DNA of 64,000 bases from Terriglobus albidus (GTDB lineage Bacteria; Acidobacteriota; Terriglobia; Terriglobales; Acidobacteriaceae). This document shows, one piece after another, positions 34,860 to 43,631 of this stretch. Position numbers and translations under genes: made by a program. The stretch covers positions 496,001-560,000 of the forward strand of contig NZ_JAGTAS010000057.1 in assembly GCF_025685425.1 (NCBI RefSeq), in the 5' to 3' direction. The notes below the pieces were generated by a model. That model was given only the letters and a program-made list of their open reading frames with translations, was not told the origin of the DNA and did not search any database. Every line of letters begins with the position of its first letter. The first letter of the stretch is position 1.

Positions 34860-36641
34860 ATGGCTGCAGCTACACCCAGGATTATTGTCGTTGGCGGCGG
34901 ACTTGCCGGTCTCTCCGCCGTCATCAAGATCGCCGAAGCCGGCGGTAAGGTCGACCTGTTCTCTATCGTTCCGGTGAAGCGTTCGCACTCTGTGTGCGCG
35001 CAGGGGGGCATCAACTCCGCCAAGAACCTGAAGGGCGAAGGCGACACTCCGTTCAAGCACTTCGACGACACCATCTATGGCGGCGACTTCCTCGCCAACC
35101 AGACGCCCGTCAAGGCCATGTGCGAGCAGGGACCGGCCATCATCGATCTTCTGGATCGCATGGGCGTGCCATTCAATCGCACTCCCGAGGGCCTGCTGGA
35201 CTTCCGCCGTTTCGGTGGAACGCTCTATCACCGCACCGCCTTCGCCGGCGCTACCACCGGCCAGCAGCTTCTTTACGCTCTCGACGAGCAGGTCCGCCGC
35301 TTCGAGTCCGAAGGTAAGGTCCAAAAGTACGAGGGCTGGGAGTTCCTGTCGGCCATTCTCGACACGAACGGAGCCTGCCGCGGCATCGTGGCCATGAATC
35401 TCCGCTCCATGGAGCTGAAGACCTTCCCCGCCGACGCCATCATTATCTGCACCGGCGGCAATGGGGCCATCTTCGGCAAGTCCACCAACTCGGTGGTCTG
35501 CACCGGTTCCGCCCAGTCTGCTCTCTATCAGCAGGGCGCGTTCTACGCGAACGGCGAGTTCATCCAGGTGCACCCTACTGCCATCCCCGGTGAAGACAAG
35601 CTGCGGCTGATGTCAGAGTCGGCCCGCGGCGAAGGCGGTCGCGTTTGGGTTCCTAAGGACCGCAACGACAAGCGCCAGCCAAACTCCATCCCGGAGACAG
35701 AGCGCTGGTACTTTCTGGAAGAGTGGTATCCGAAGTACGGCAACCTCGTACCTCGTGATGTTGCGACTCGCGCCATCCATAAGGTGGTGTACGAGCACGG
35801 CATGGGCCTCGATGGCCAGCCGATGGTCTACCTGGACGTCTCGCACCTACCGCCCGAGCGCCAGCACAAACTCGAAGGCATTCTCGAGATCTACGAGAAG
35901 TTCGTCGGTGACGATCCGCGCAAGGTTCCAATGAAGATCTTCCCCGGCATGCATTACACGATGGGTGGCCTGTGGGTAGACTTCAACCAAATGACCAACA
36001 TCCCCGGCGTCTTCGCCGCGGGTGAGGCCGACTACTCCATCCACGGCGCCAACCGTCTGGGTGCGAACTCACTGCTCTCATGCATCTACGGTGGCTTCGT
36101 CGCCGGACCGAAGGCGATGGAATACGCCAAGGGTCTGGCCCCGCAGCAGGGCGACGGCGGTCATGCCGCTGAGCTCATCCGCCAGCAGCAGTACAACAAC
36201 ATTCTGCTGAACAACCAGGGCACCGAGAATCCGTTCCAGATCTGGCGCGAGCTGGGTGACACGATGACCCGTCACGCCACGATCATCCGCTACAACGCGG
36301 GTCTTCGTGAAGCGGATCAGAAGATCGTCGAGCTGATCGAGCGGTACAAGAAGATCAACCTCTCGGACAAGAGCCAGTGGGCCAATACCAGCTTCGCCTT
36401 TGCCCGCCAGCTCTACAACATGCTGCAGCTTGCCCGCGTGATCGTTCAAGGCGCAGAGCTGCGCGACGAGAGCCGCGGAGCCCACTACAAGCCCGACTTC
36501 CCGGACCGTAACGATGAGAAGTTCCTGAAGACGACTAAGGCGGTCTACGACGACAACAGCGACGCTCCGAAGTTCGAGTGGGAAGACGTCGATATCAGCC
36601 ACATCAAGCCGCGGCCCCGCCGCTACGACGCCACCGCGTAA
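34860..36641 (+). CDS. sdhA: Succinate dehydrogenase flavoprotein subunit
   Basis: The 593-residue flavoprotein oxidises succinate to fumarate on the cytoplasmic face. The FAD fold is IIVVGGGLAGLSAVIKIAEAG, the covalent-FAD His is in KRSHSVCAQGGIN, substrate/active-site segments are QVHPTAIPGEDKLRLMSESARGEGG and GMHYTMGGLWVD, and the C-terminal helical domain has TSFAFARQLYNML. It starts 25 nt after sdhC, with AAGAAGGA upstream. Confidence 0.97.
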   Translation: MAAATPRIIVVGGGLAGLSAVIKIAEAGGKVDLFSIVPVKRSHSVCAQGGINSAKNLKGEGDTPFKHFDDTIYGGDFLANQTPVKAMCEQGPAIIDLLDRMGVPFNRTPEGLLDFRRFGGTLYHRTAFAGATTGQQLLYALDEQVRRFESEGKVQKYEGWEFLSAILDTNGACRGIVAMNLRSMELKTFPADAIIICTGGNGAIFGKSTNSVVCTGSAQSALYQQGAFYANGEFIQVHPTAIPGEDKLRLMSESARGEGGRVWVPKDRNDKRQPNSIPETERWYFLEEWYPKYGNLVPRDVATRAIHKVVYEHGMGLDGQPMVYLDVSHLPPERQHKLEGILEIYEKFVGDDPRKVPMKIFPGMHYTMGGLWVDFNQMTNIPGVFAAGEADYSIHGANRLGANSLLSCIYGGFVAGPKAMEYAKGLAPQQGDGGHAAELIRQQQYNNILLNNQGTENPFQIWRELGDTMTRHATIIRYNAGLREADQKIVELIERYKKINLSDKSQWANTSFAFARQLYNMLQLARVIVQGAELRDESRGAHYKPDFPDRNDEKFLKTTKAVYDDNSDAPKFEWEDVDISHIKPRPRRYDATA

Positions 36642-36652
36642 GGGAGAACAGA

Positions 36653-37411
36653 ATGCCGACCACGATTGAAGTCGAAATCAAGCGTCAGAATGGTCCGGAC
36701 GGATCAGGCGCCGTCGAGAATTTCTCGATTCCCTATCGCCCGAATATGAACATTACCTCTCTTCTTGGCGAGATCGCATTGAATCCCGTTACAAAAGAGG
36801 GCAAGGCGACCACACCGATTACCTATGATTCGAACTGCCTGGAAGAGATCTGTGGTTCCTGCGCCATGCTGATCAACGGCAAGGCCCGCATGGCGTGCTC
36901 GTCCCTGGTGGACAAGATGCTGGAAGAGGGTGGCGGTAAGATCAAGCTTGCTCCGCTCTCGAAGTTCCCTGTGGTGCGCGATCTCGCTGTCGATCGTTCT
37001 GTGCTCTTCGAGAACCTCAAGAAGGTCAAGGCGTGGGTACCAATCGACGGGACCTATGATCTGGGCCCCGGCCCCAAGCAGGCTCCGCAGATCCAGGAAC
37101 AGCGCTATCCGCTCTCCAACTGCATCTCCTGCACCATCTGTATGGAGGTTTGCCCGCAGTTCAATGACGTCACCAACTTCGTAGGCGCAGCCACGATTGG
37201 TCAGGCCAAGCTCTTCAATATGGATCCCTCGGGTTCTGTGCTGAAGGAAGAGCGTCTGCGTGCGCTCTCCGGCGACGGTGGCGTGCAGGAGTGCGGCTTC
37301 GCTCAGAACTGCGTCCAGGCCTGCCCCAAGGGGCTTCCGCTCACCGAGGCCATCAGCGATATCGGCCGTGATGTCTTCGTGCAGAAGGTCAAGGACTTCT
37401 TCCGGGCCTAA
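36653..37411 (+). CDS. sdhB: Succinate dehydrogenase iron-sulfur subunit
   Basis: The 252-residue protein has a [2Fe-2S] domain (CLEEICGSCAMLINGKARMAC) and a C-terminal domain with the other clusters (CISCTICMEVCPQF, CGFAQNCVQACPKGLPL). It links SdhA to the cytochrome b. ATG 36653 is 11 nt after the sdhA stop with AGGGAGA between. Frame extensions into sdhA are not supported. A terminator follows. Confidence 0.97.
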   Translation: MPTTIEVEIKRQNGPDGSGAVENFSIPYRPNMNITSLLGEIALNPVTKEGKATTPITYDSNCLEEICGSCAMLINGKARMACSSLVDKMLEEGGGKIKLAPLSKFPVVRDLAVDRSVLFENLKKVKAWVPIDGTYDLGPGPKQAPQIQEQRYPLSNCISCTICMEVCPQFNDVTNFVGAATIGQAKLFNMDPSGSVLKEERLRALSGDGGVQECGFAQNCVQACPKGLPLTEAISDIGRDVFVQKVKDFFRA

Positions 37412-37426
37412 CCAACAAGAAAAACG

Positions 37427-37465
37427 AAGGGCTGCCAGGCAGTTGCCGGCAGCCCTTTCGTTTTT
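37427..37465 (+). terminator. sdhCAB terminator
   Basis: AAGGGCTGCC (37427-37436) pairs with GGCAGCCCTT (37448-37457), followed by TCGTTTTT. It lies 15 nt after the sdhB stop and may also serve the convergent DinB gene. Confidence 0.88.
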
Positions 37466-37478
37466 AACAGAGATATTT

Positions 37479-38018
37479 TTACTTCACGCCGTTCGCTGGA
37501 TTCCAGGTTCCGTGCAACTTGCGGACAAAGATCATCTGGCCGACGTGATAGGCATTGTGTGTGCTGATGTGCGCGATATCGGTAGCGTGCTTCTGGAGCT
37601 CTGCCTCGGAGCAGCTCGCGACATAGGCTTCAAGATCGGTCAGGACCTTATCGAGATCTTTTTGCGTCTGCGCCCAATTGGCCGCGTTGAAAGCGTTGAA
37701 GGTCTCGTCGTTGTTGCCGTTGAACTTGGGGACAGGCTTGCCGGTCATCTTTGCAAGTTGTTCGCCATTCCAGAAGATAAGGTGGTTCGCGAGCTGACCG
37801 ACGGAGTGATTGCCCGAACCGTCAGTCCAGGCGGCCTGTTCCGGAGTGAGCCCGGCGACCGCATCGTTAGCCGGTACGAACCATTCTTTGCTGTTGTGGG
37901 TGGATTTGAGCTGAGCCAGCAGAATAGAGCGGAGCGTGGGTGAAGTTTCCGGTTTCTTCGTCTGTGCCAGGACGAACGCTGGAGCGGCAAGAAGAGCGAG
38001 GACAAGCAGTCGTTTCAT
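37479..38018 (-). CDS. DinB superfamily protein with signal peptide
   Basis: The 179-residue protein has a signal peptide (MKRLLVLALLAAPAFVLAQ). A four-helix DinB/YfiT-type domain follows, with metal-site histidines in NHSVGQLANHLIFWNGE and DIAHISTHNAYHVGQMIFVRK. DinB proteins bind a metal and often transfer thiols, but the function here is unknown. An exported DinB protein is uncommon. ATG 38018 was chosen; an upstream TTG (38030) is not supported. Confidence 0.82.
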   Translation of the reverse strand: MKRLLVLALLAAPAFVLAQTKKPETSPTLRSILLAQLKSTHNSKEWFVPANDAVAGLTPEQAAWTDGSGNHSVGQLANHLIFWNGEQLAKMTGKPVPKFNGNNDETFNAFNAANWAQTQKDLDKVLTDLEAYVASCSEAELQKHATDIAHISTHNAYHVGQMIFVRKLHGTWNPANGVK

Positions 38019-38090
38019 AGACACATCCAAGGGGATTTTGAGTACAAGGCATTTTACGCACTCCGGAAAGGTGCGGTTCCGTCAGAAAAC

Positions 38091-38290
38091 AACATCGGGA
38101 GTACCCATACGCTGGGTGCCCCATCGCATCGCGATGGGTGGGATATCTCGCGAAGCGAGACCGCTTCTGACCGTTTGGGCCAGAAAGTATGGAGAGGAAG
38201 CAGATTTCTCCATCCCCGTTGTCATTACGAAATGATAAAGACGATTCGAGCTACGCTTGAACATCCCACCCAGTGCGTGGGTTATCTCGA
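38091..38290 (-). repeat. Mosaic of family B and C repeat modules
   Basis: The 281-nt gap between two minus-strand genes holds the palindrome CATCGCATCGCGATGGG, a family B core (GGAAGCAGATTTCTCC, 38195-38210) and a family C module (ATTCGAGCTACGCTTGAACA, 38244-38263). The family C module matches one near 44.55 kb. No gene is seen in the gap. Confidence 0.65.
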
Positions 38291-38299
38291 ATTTGGCAC

Positions 38300-39175
38300 T
38301 TAGCTCTTTCTTAACTGCACCAGGCGTCCTGTCAACGCGGAGATATCGCTCAGGGCGGCGTCGCTGACTTCCATTGCACGTTGCCGTCGTGCTTCGCGAA
38401 TCTCAGGCTCTTTTCCTTTGATCTGGTATTTCGTCTGCCTAGCGCTCGCCGCTGTATTGACCCACCTCTGAGCCTCAGATTGCACCGTCGCACTCTGTCC
38501 TTCCTGCGCCGCCTGGGCGATCACAGCGTCAGTCTGAGGAGTCTGCGCGAAGAACATGGCTGTCAGCAGCGTGGTCTTGGTTTCATCCTTTTTCGCCTTG
38601 TTGAATTCGGTCACCAGAGCATCCGCCCATTTGCTTTCGGGAAGAGGAAGCAGTAGAAAGACGAGCGCCATCGGGCGCTTGAGGGTCATGTTCTGTTGGG
38701 TAAACGTAACCGTGAATTTCGGGTCGTCGAGAAGGTGCAGCGCGGCCTGGGTTACATCAGCGCCATCGACCGCCAGGCGATGCACCATGTTGAAGTACGC
38801 CAAGGGAGTGACATCGGCCAGATCCGCACTCGGCAGCGAATCGGCCGCAAGCTGCTCATCGTCAGGAGAGTGGCTCATGCTCAGCAGCAGGGCGGCGCCG
38901 TCATACCGGAAAAAACGCGGTGTCGCGGAGTTCTTCAACTCTACGCGCAGCATGGGCAACATCGCCGCAGGATCGGCCTTCACGTCCTTCCAGAAGGAGT
39001 CCATCTCAGAGGCCTTTGCCTTCTGCTGTGCCGGAGTTACCAGATGCGGAGAAAAATTGTAGACATTGACGACGCGGGTATGAAAATCCCGCTGGGTGGC
39101 GTCTGTGACCTGCCCCAGGGCCGTTCCGGCGATGAGACAGGCGAGCATCCATCCCATAAAAACACGTGCTCGCAT
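38300..39175 (-). CDS. Secreted protein of unknown function
   Basis: The 291-residue protein has a signal peptide (MRARVFMGWMLACLIAGTALG). The rest is soluble and mostly helical, with TPAQQKAKASEMDSFWKDVK, LRVELKNSATPRFFRYDGAA, PLAYFNMVHRLA and a charged C-terminus (KGKEPEIREARRQRAME). The alternation of helices with small residues could be HEAT-like, but no family is recognised. ATG 39175 has a strong GAGGAGGAAG upstream, so the GTG at 39190 is rejected. It is divergent from the DUF885 gene. Confidence 0.75.
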   Translation of the reverse strand: MRARVFMGWMLACLIAGTALGQVTDATQRDFHTRVVNVYNFSPHLVTPAQQKAKASEMDSFWKDVKADPAAMLPMLRVELKNSATPRFFRYDGAALLLSMSHSPDDEQLAADSLPSADLADVTPLAYFNMVHRLAVDGADVTQAALHLLDDPKFTVTFTQQNMTLKRPMALVFLLLPLPESKWADALVTEFNKAKKDETKTTLLTAMFFAQTPQTDAVIAQAAQEGQSATVQSEAQRWVNTAASARQTKYQIKGKEPEIREARRQRAMEVSDAALSDISALTGRLVQLRKS

Positions 39176-39232
39176 TAACTTCCTCCTCACAATTAGATGC
39201 GGTACCCTAACCCTTCATCACTGAGAAACAGC

Positions 39233-40990
39233 ATGAAAATTACAGCCGCCGCGCTTCTGCCCCTCCTCGTCCTCCCCCTGCCGGCACAGGATCCGCAGCC
39301 CGCCTGGGTAAAGACCTCTGACGCCTATACCCAGCTCCTGCTCGATCTGGATAAGAAATATTCGCCGGAAGAGGCCTCTGCGCAGGGCCTCTCTCAGTTC
39401 GACGCCGAGATTTCCATCCCGACACGCGCCAATGAAGACGCCAAGCGCAGGGACGCGGAAGCCGTTGTGGCAAAACTCGCCGCGGCGGAAAAGACGGAGA
39501 AGGATGAACTGGTCCGCCAGGACCTGGAAATCCTGATCGACAGCTCCGAGCGCGCCTTCAGGCATGAGGACTACTCCCGGGCGCACTCCGTACCGTTCAT
39601 CAACGCCGCCGGATATGTCTATGGCGGGATTGAAGCTCTGCTGGACGATCAGGTAGCTGCTGACCGGCGCAAGGCTGCCGTCGTTCGTCTGGCGAAGTAC
39701 ACCGGCCAGGTGAAGGGGTTTCAGCCGATTACCACCCTTCTGCGCCAACGCACGGAAGAACAGGCCGCAAAGCCGAACATGATCTATCCGTCGAAACTAC
39801 GGATGGAGACGGAACTCTCCCGCAACAAGGCACGGATCGATGGAATCGCCGATCTCTTCAAGAAGTACAAACTCACCGGCTGGGAGGCCAATTACGCGCT
39901 ACTGCAGAAGCAGATCGCGGATTACGACGCCTGGCTCAAGACAACAGTCCTTCCCAAGGCCCGGACCGACTTCCGCCTCCAGCCGGAAGAGTACGCTCTA
40001 AACTTCGCCGATTACGGCATCGACATCTCCCCGGCGCAGATCTCCCGGATGGCGCATGCGGCGTTCCTGGACTATCAGGCGCAGATGCAGCAAGTCGCCA
40101 CCCGGATCGCAACGGAACAACACCTTCCCAACTCCGACTACCGGGCCGTCATTCGGCAACTGAAGCAGAAACAGCTCTCGAACGACGAGATTCTGCCGTT
40201 CTACGAAAAACGCCTGCATGCGATTGAAGAGATTATCCGGACGCAGCAGCTGGTCACCCTGCCGGACCGCCCGGCGATCATCCGCCTGGGCACGCCTGCC
40301 GAGTCAGTACAGCAGCCGGCGCCGCACATGGTGCCTCCGCCATTCCTGAACAACACCGGTCAGCGCGGTGTCTTTGTCCTGCCGCTGAATATGCCTGCCG
40401 CCAATGGCAATGCGGCTCAGAAGGTAGATGACTATACCTACGATGCAGCGACGTGGACTCTGATCGCACATGAGGCTCGTCCGGGCCACGAGCTCCAGTT
40501 CGATTCCATGGTGGAGCACGGCGTCTCCAAGGCCCGTGCGTTGTTTGCATTCAACTCGACGAACGCCGAGGGTTGGGGGCTCTACGCTGAATACATCACA
40601 CTGCCCTATATGCCGCTTGAAGGGCAGTTGATCAGCCTGCAGTTCCGCCTGCTGCGTGCCGCACGCGCTTTTCTGGATCCTGAGCTACAGTCCGGCAAAA
40701 TCACACCGCAGGAGGCGATGCGGGTGCTTACCGAGGACGTCGGCATGTCCGTTCCGTTCGCCAATCAGGAGGTGGAGCGTTACACCTTCCGCATGCCGGG
40801 CCAGGCCAACAGCTACTTTTACGGCTATACACGCCTGCTGGAGTTGCGGAAGTCGACCGAAGCAGCTCTGGGATCCAAGTTCAATGCGCAACGCTTTCAC
40901 GACTTCATTCTGGCGCAAGGCCTGCTGCCTCCAGGCTTGATGAAGAAGGCGGTCGAAGACCACTTCATTCCTGATGAACAGAAACGATAA
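39233..40990 (+). CDS. Secreted DUF885 family protein (putative metallopeptidase)
   Basis: The 585-residue protein has a signal peptide (MKITAAALLPLLVLPLPAQ). It belongs to the DUF885 family, with zinc-binding motif LIAHEARPGHELQFDSM, NAEGWGLYAEYITLP and ATSYFYG-like NSYFYGYTRLLELR. DUF885 proteins resemble thermolysin-like HExxH peptidases and are probably exported carboxypeptidase- or dipeptidase-like enzymes. Activity is not proven. ATG 39233 was chosen for the signal peptide. A terminator follows. Confidence 0.88.
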   Translation: MKITAAALLPLLVLPLPAQDPQPAWVKTSDAYTQLLLDLDKKYSPEEASAQGLSQFDAEISIPTRANEDAKRRDAEAVVAKLAAAEKTEKDELVRQDLEILIDSSERAFRHEDYSRAHSVPFINAAGYVYGGIEALLDDQVAADRRKAAVVRLAKYTGQVKGFQPITTLLRQRTEEQAAKPNMIYPSKLRMETELSRNKARIDGIADLFKKYKLTGWEANYALLQKQIADYDAWLKTTVLPKARTDFRLQPEEYALNFADYGIDISPAQISRMAHAAFLDYQAQMQQVATRIATEQHLPNSDYRAVIRQLKQKQLSNDEILPFYEKRLHAIEEIIRTQQLVTLPDRPAIIRLGTPAESVQQPAPHMVPPPFLNNTGQRGVFVLPLNMPAANGNAAQKVDDYTYDAATWTLIAHEARPGHELQFDSMVEHGVSKARALFAFNSTNAEGWGLYAEYITLPYMPLEGQLISLQFRLLRAARAFLDPELQSGKITPQEAMRVLTEDVGMSVPFANQEVERYTFRMPGQANSYFYGYTRLLELRKSTEAALGSKFNAQRFHDFILAQGLLPPGLMKKAVEDHFIPDEQKR

Positions 40991-41004
40991 ATTCAAAACG
41001 ATGA

Positions 41005-41036
41005 AGAAAGCCCCACTCATAGTGGGGCTTTCTCTC
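41005..41036 (+). terminator. Bidirectional terminator after DUF885 gene
   Basis: A perfect 13-bp stem, AGAAAGCCCCACT (41005-41017) with AGTGGGGCTTTCT (41021-41033), has a CAT loop and is followed by CTCTTCT. It also lies downstream of the small minus-strand gene ending at 41078. Confidence 0.85.
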
Positions 41037-41077
41037 TTCTATTCGGGTTCACGCTCGTGGCGCTACTTCGTGAAGAT

Positions 41078-41266
41078 TTACTTGGTAAAGATCTTACTCC
41101 CGGGGATTTTCCCCTCGTTCTGCTTCATACGCTGTTGACCGCGGCGAGCCGATTCCATCGCATCCTGATCCAACTTATTCAGGTTCTCCGTGTCTCCCTC
41201 GCGATGCACGAGTGCCTCATGCGACGGACGGGCTGGATCTTTGGTCGAATTTACGCCAGTACCCAT
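41078..41266 (-). CDS. Small unknown protein, paralogue 1
   Basis: The 62-residue hydrophilic protein begins MGTGVNSTKDPARPSHEALV and ends with a basic block (ESARRGQQRMKQNEGKIPGS). It is closely related to the product of the gene at 41514-41780. Both share the N-terminal DPAxPSxEAxVHREG and the C-terminal ARRGQQR...GKIPGxxIF-K. A GAGAGGTGATTCAC leader is almost identical before both ATGs, which supports both being genes. It lacks the His repeat of its paralogue. No family is recognised. Confidence 0.72.
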   Translation of the reverse strand: MGTGVNSTKDPARPSHEALVHREGDTENLNKLDQDAMESARRGQQRMKQNEGKIPGSKIFTK

Positions 41267-41322
41267 TGTGAATCACCTCTCTGGACATACTCTGACGGCT
41301 GTGCCCCATCGAGCGTTGCCCC

Positions 41323-41353
41323 AAAAAAGAGAGCCCCGCTGCTCGCAGGGCTT
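41323..41353 (-). terminator. Terminator-like hairpin between the small paralogues
   Basis: On the minus strand AGCCC and GGGCT arms enclose a G/C-rich loop and are followed by CTCTTTTTT (to 41323). It would end transcripts coming from the gene at 41514-41780 before the promoter of the next copy. Confidence 0.55.
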
Positions 41354-41373
41354 TCCTCTCATTTGTTTCGAGT

Positions 41374-41485
41374 TAGAGCATTTTCCCCTGTTGCTGGGTA
41401 TTCCGAAAGAGGAGTGCAGCGGTTTTCATTGCGGAAAACGCCCATAGATGCGGAAGCCCTACTCTACACCTACAGGGAAATACTC
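41374..41485 (+). repeat. Family A MITE-like element, copy 3
   Basis: The element lies between the two small paralogous genes, with TA on the left (41374-41375) and a right terminus GGGAAATACTC. The central hairpin is slightly shortened (GCGGTTTTCATTGCGGAAAACGC). No gene remnant is inside. Confidence 0.85.
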
Positions 41486-41513
41486 TCGCGCTCGCAGCGC
41501 TACTTCGTAAAGA

Positions 41514-41780
41514 TTACTTGCTGAAGATCCTGGTGCCGGGAATCTTCCCAACGTTCTTCGTTATGCGTTGTTGACCACGGCGAGCCGCTTCCATTGCCTC
41601 ATTCCTTATGTGCTCGTGCTCGTGTAAATGCTCTATATCCACGTGTGCTTTATCCAGATGCTCTCTATCCACATGCACTCTATCCACATGCTCTGTATCC
41701 ACGTGTTCCCCTTCGCGATGCACCGGCGCCTCGGGAGACGGGCCTGCTGGATCATTGACCGATTTTGCGCCCATATCCAT
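41514..41780 (-). CDS. Small unknown protein with His-rich pentapeptide repeats, paralogue 2
   Basis: The 88-residue protein has the same ends as paralogue 1. In between, about residues 25-58, it has a repeat of five-residue units of the form H-V/L-D-x-x (EHVDTEHVDRVHVDREHLDK, then AHVDIEHLHEHEH). The DNA shows the matching 15-nt units (CATGTGGATAGAG variants). The repeat is rich in His, Asp and Glu, so metal binding is possible but untested. ATG 41780 has an AGAGGTG ribosome site. Gene plus flank plus family A element appear duplicated in tandem with the gene at 41078. Confidence 0.72.
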   Translation of the reverse strand: MDMGAKSVNDPAGPSPEAPVHREGEHVDTEHVDRVHVDREHLDKAHVDIEHLHEHEHIRNEAMEAARRGQQRITKNVGKIPGTRIFSK

Positions 41781-41831
41781 GGTGAATCACCTCTTCTATG
41801 TTTGACGCAGATCGAGGGGTGGAGGTCTCTA

Positions 41832-41945
41832 GAGAGCATTTTCCCTGTTGCCAGGTATTCCGGAAGGGGCATCTATGGGCGTTTTCATTGCGGAAACGCC
41901 CATAGATGCGGAGGCCCCTACTCTACACCTACAGGGAAAATACTC
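41832..41945 (+). repeat. Family A MITE-like element, copy 4
   Basis: The element (41834-41945) lies 53 nt upstream of paralogue 2 and mirrors copy 3 upstream of paralogue 1. The left flank is GA instead of TA. The right end is GGGAAAATACTC. The segment between it and the M19 gene (41946-42082) shows nothing further except TACCAT (42054-42059), a possible -10. Confidence 0.85.
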
Positions 41946-42082
41946 CAGTCGCGTTCCCGGAATCCGATGCATTCCCCGTTTGGCACGCACAATCGGGCCT
42001 GGCAGACACAATCCCCGTATCACTTTGCATTCCGGACTTTTATGGAGAACCGCTACCATAGAGCAGCACCAGTCCACTGCCT

Positions 42083-43330
42083 ATGAGATTCCCTCTCCCC
42101 ATCGCCATCGCTGCTGGAAGTCTGTTCTTGGTATCAACCGTTTACGGCCAGCAGACCGCAACTCGAAAGAAGGCTATGCAACCAGACCCCGCCAAAGTTC
42201 ACGCCGAAGCTCTTGTCATTGACACCCACGCCGACACACCGCAGCGCTTTGTCGACGAACACTGGGATTTCTTTGAGGCGCTGAACGGCGGCATGGTGAA
42301 CTATGAGTCCGCAAAAAAAGGAAACCTCGATGCCGAGTTCTTTTCCATCTGGGTCGATCCGTCGCAGTATCCCGCCAATCGCTCGGCGGTACGCACTCTT
42401 TCGCTGATCGACGGGGTTTTGGAACAGGTACGCAAACACCCGGATAAGATGGCGCTGTGTCGTACACCTGACGAGATTCTCGCCGCGCATAAGGCCGGGA
42501 AGTTCGTCGCCTGCATGGGGATTGAGGGCGGCCACTCGATTGAGAACAATCTCGCTCTGCTGCGTGACTACTACCGTCTCGGGGTTCGCTATATGACCCT
42601 CACCTGGTCCAACACCAATGACTGGGCAGACTCCTCAGGCGATATCGACGACCCAACCGTAAAGCACCACAACGGGCTGACCGACTTTGGCAAACAGGTG
42701 GTTGCGGAGATGAACCGCCTGGGCATGATGGTCGACATCTCGCACGTGGCCGACAAGACCTTCTGGGACGTGGTTGAGGTCACGAAAGCTCCGCTGCTGG
42801 CATCTCACTCCTCGGCGCGAGCCTTGACGCAGGCCGGCCGCAATCTAACTGATGACCAGCTTCGCGCCGTCGCGAAGACGAACGGCGTGGTGATGGTGAA
42901 CCTGTTCCCTGCCTTCATCGATGAGAAGTGGAGACAGGCGTGGAACGACTGCAAGACCGAGCGCCAGAAGGAACAGGACGCTCTCGAAGCCGAATACCGC
43001 GCCAAAGGCCTTCCAGTTCCCTACACGGCATCCGATGCGATCGATCGCAAATATGCGGCAAAGGTGGGACGTGCGCCCTTCGATTCACTGATCGATCACT
43101 TTGACCATGTCATCAAGGTGGCCGGCATCGACCATGTCGGCATCGGCACTGACTTTGACGGCATTCCGCAGCCGCCTGGAGGCATTGATTCCGCGGCCGA
43201 TCTCCCAAAGATCACGGCGGCCCTAATGGCCCGCGGATACACCGCGGATGACATGAAGAAACTGCTTGGCGGCAACCTGATTCGTGTCTTCCGCGAGGTA
43301 CAGGCGAAGGCGGATCCATCGTTTCAGTAA
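42083..43330 (+). CDS. Membrane dipeptidase (peptidase M19), exported
   Basis: The 415-residue protein has a signal peptide (MRFPLPIAIAAGSLFLVSTVYG). It is a binuclear zinc dipeptidase of family M19: IDTHADTPQRFV (His-x-Asp), CMGIEGGHSI (bridging Glu), DISHVADKTF, LASHSSARAL and HVGIGTDFDGI. It cleaves dipeptides, including some D-amino-acid containing ones, outside the cytoplasm. There is no good ribosome site. A family A element follows immediately. Confidence 0.94.
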   Translation: MRFPLPIAIAAGSLFLVSTVYGQQTATRKKAMQPDPAKVHAEALVIDTHADTPQRFVDEHWDFFEALNGGMVNYESAKKGNLDAEFFSIWVDPSQYPANRSAVRTLSLIDGVLEQVRKHPDKMALCRTPDEILAAHKAGKFVACMGIEGGHSIENNLALLRDYYRLGVRYMTLTWSNTNDWADSSGDIDDPTVKHHNGLTDFGKQVVAEMNRLGMMVDISHVADKTFWDVVEVTKAPLLASHSSARALTQAGRNLTDDQLRAVAKTNGVVMVNLFPAFIDEKWRQAWNDCKTERQKEQDALEAEYRAKGLPVPYTASDAIDRKYAAKVGRAPFDSLIDHFDHVIKVAGIDHVGIGTDFDGIPQPPGGIDSAADLPKITAALMARGYTADDMKKLLGGNLIRVFREVQAKADPSFQ

Positions 43331-43333
43331 CGT

Positions 43334-43448
43334 CAGAGCATTTTCCTGTTGCTGGGTATCCCGAAAGAGGAGTGCAGCGGCGTTTTCATTGCGGAAAACA
43401 CCCATAGATGTGGAAGCCCTGCACTACACCTGCAGGGAAAATGCTCTA
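43334..43448 (+). repeat. Family A MITE-like element, copy 5
   Basis: The element (43336-43446) starts 5 nt after the M19 stop. The right side has TA (43447-43448); the left has CA. The central palindrome has one change (GGAAAACACCC). Confidence 0.85.
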
Positions 43449-43490
43449 GCTCTTGAGTAAGTTTTTGGTTAAATCTTCCTAAGATCGAGA

Positions 43491-43536
43491 TAGTTCGGGA
43501 ATAGTTGCCAAGTAATCAGGCTATATTCCCGAACTA
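43491..43536. promoter_or_regulatory. 13-bp inverted repeat upstream of the HEYLH gene
   Basis: TAGTTCGGGAATA (43491-43503) and TATTCCCGAACTA (43524-43536) are perfect inverted arms around a 20-nt spacer in an A/T-rich region. There is no T tract on either strand, so it is more like a protein-binding site or an attenuator than a terminator. The next gene starts at 43632. Confidence 0.5.
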
Positions 43537-43631
43537 AAAAATAATCGAAAAAATTCTCTCCATACCCTTTACAAAAGCTTCAGCCGAGGAGCATCGTATC
43601 CGGCGGTCTAAATGACCACGGGTAAGTTGTC

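Noticed and set aside
41600-41710. Short tandem 15-nt repeats resembling a minisatellite or CRISPR
   Set aside because: The units keep a reading frame (H-V-D-x-x) inside a small gene; spacing has no CRISPR-like spacers.
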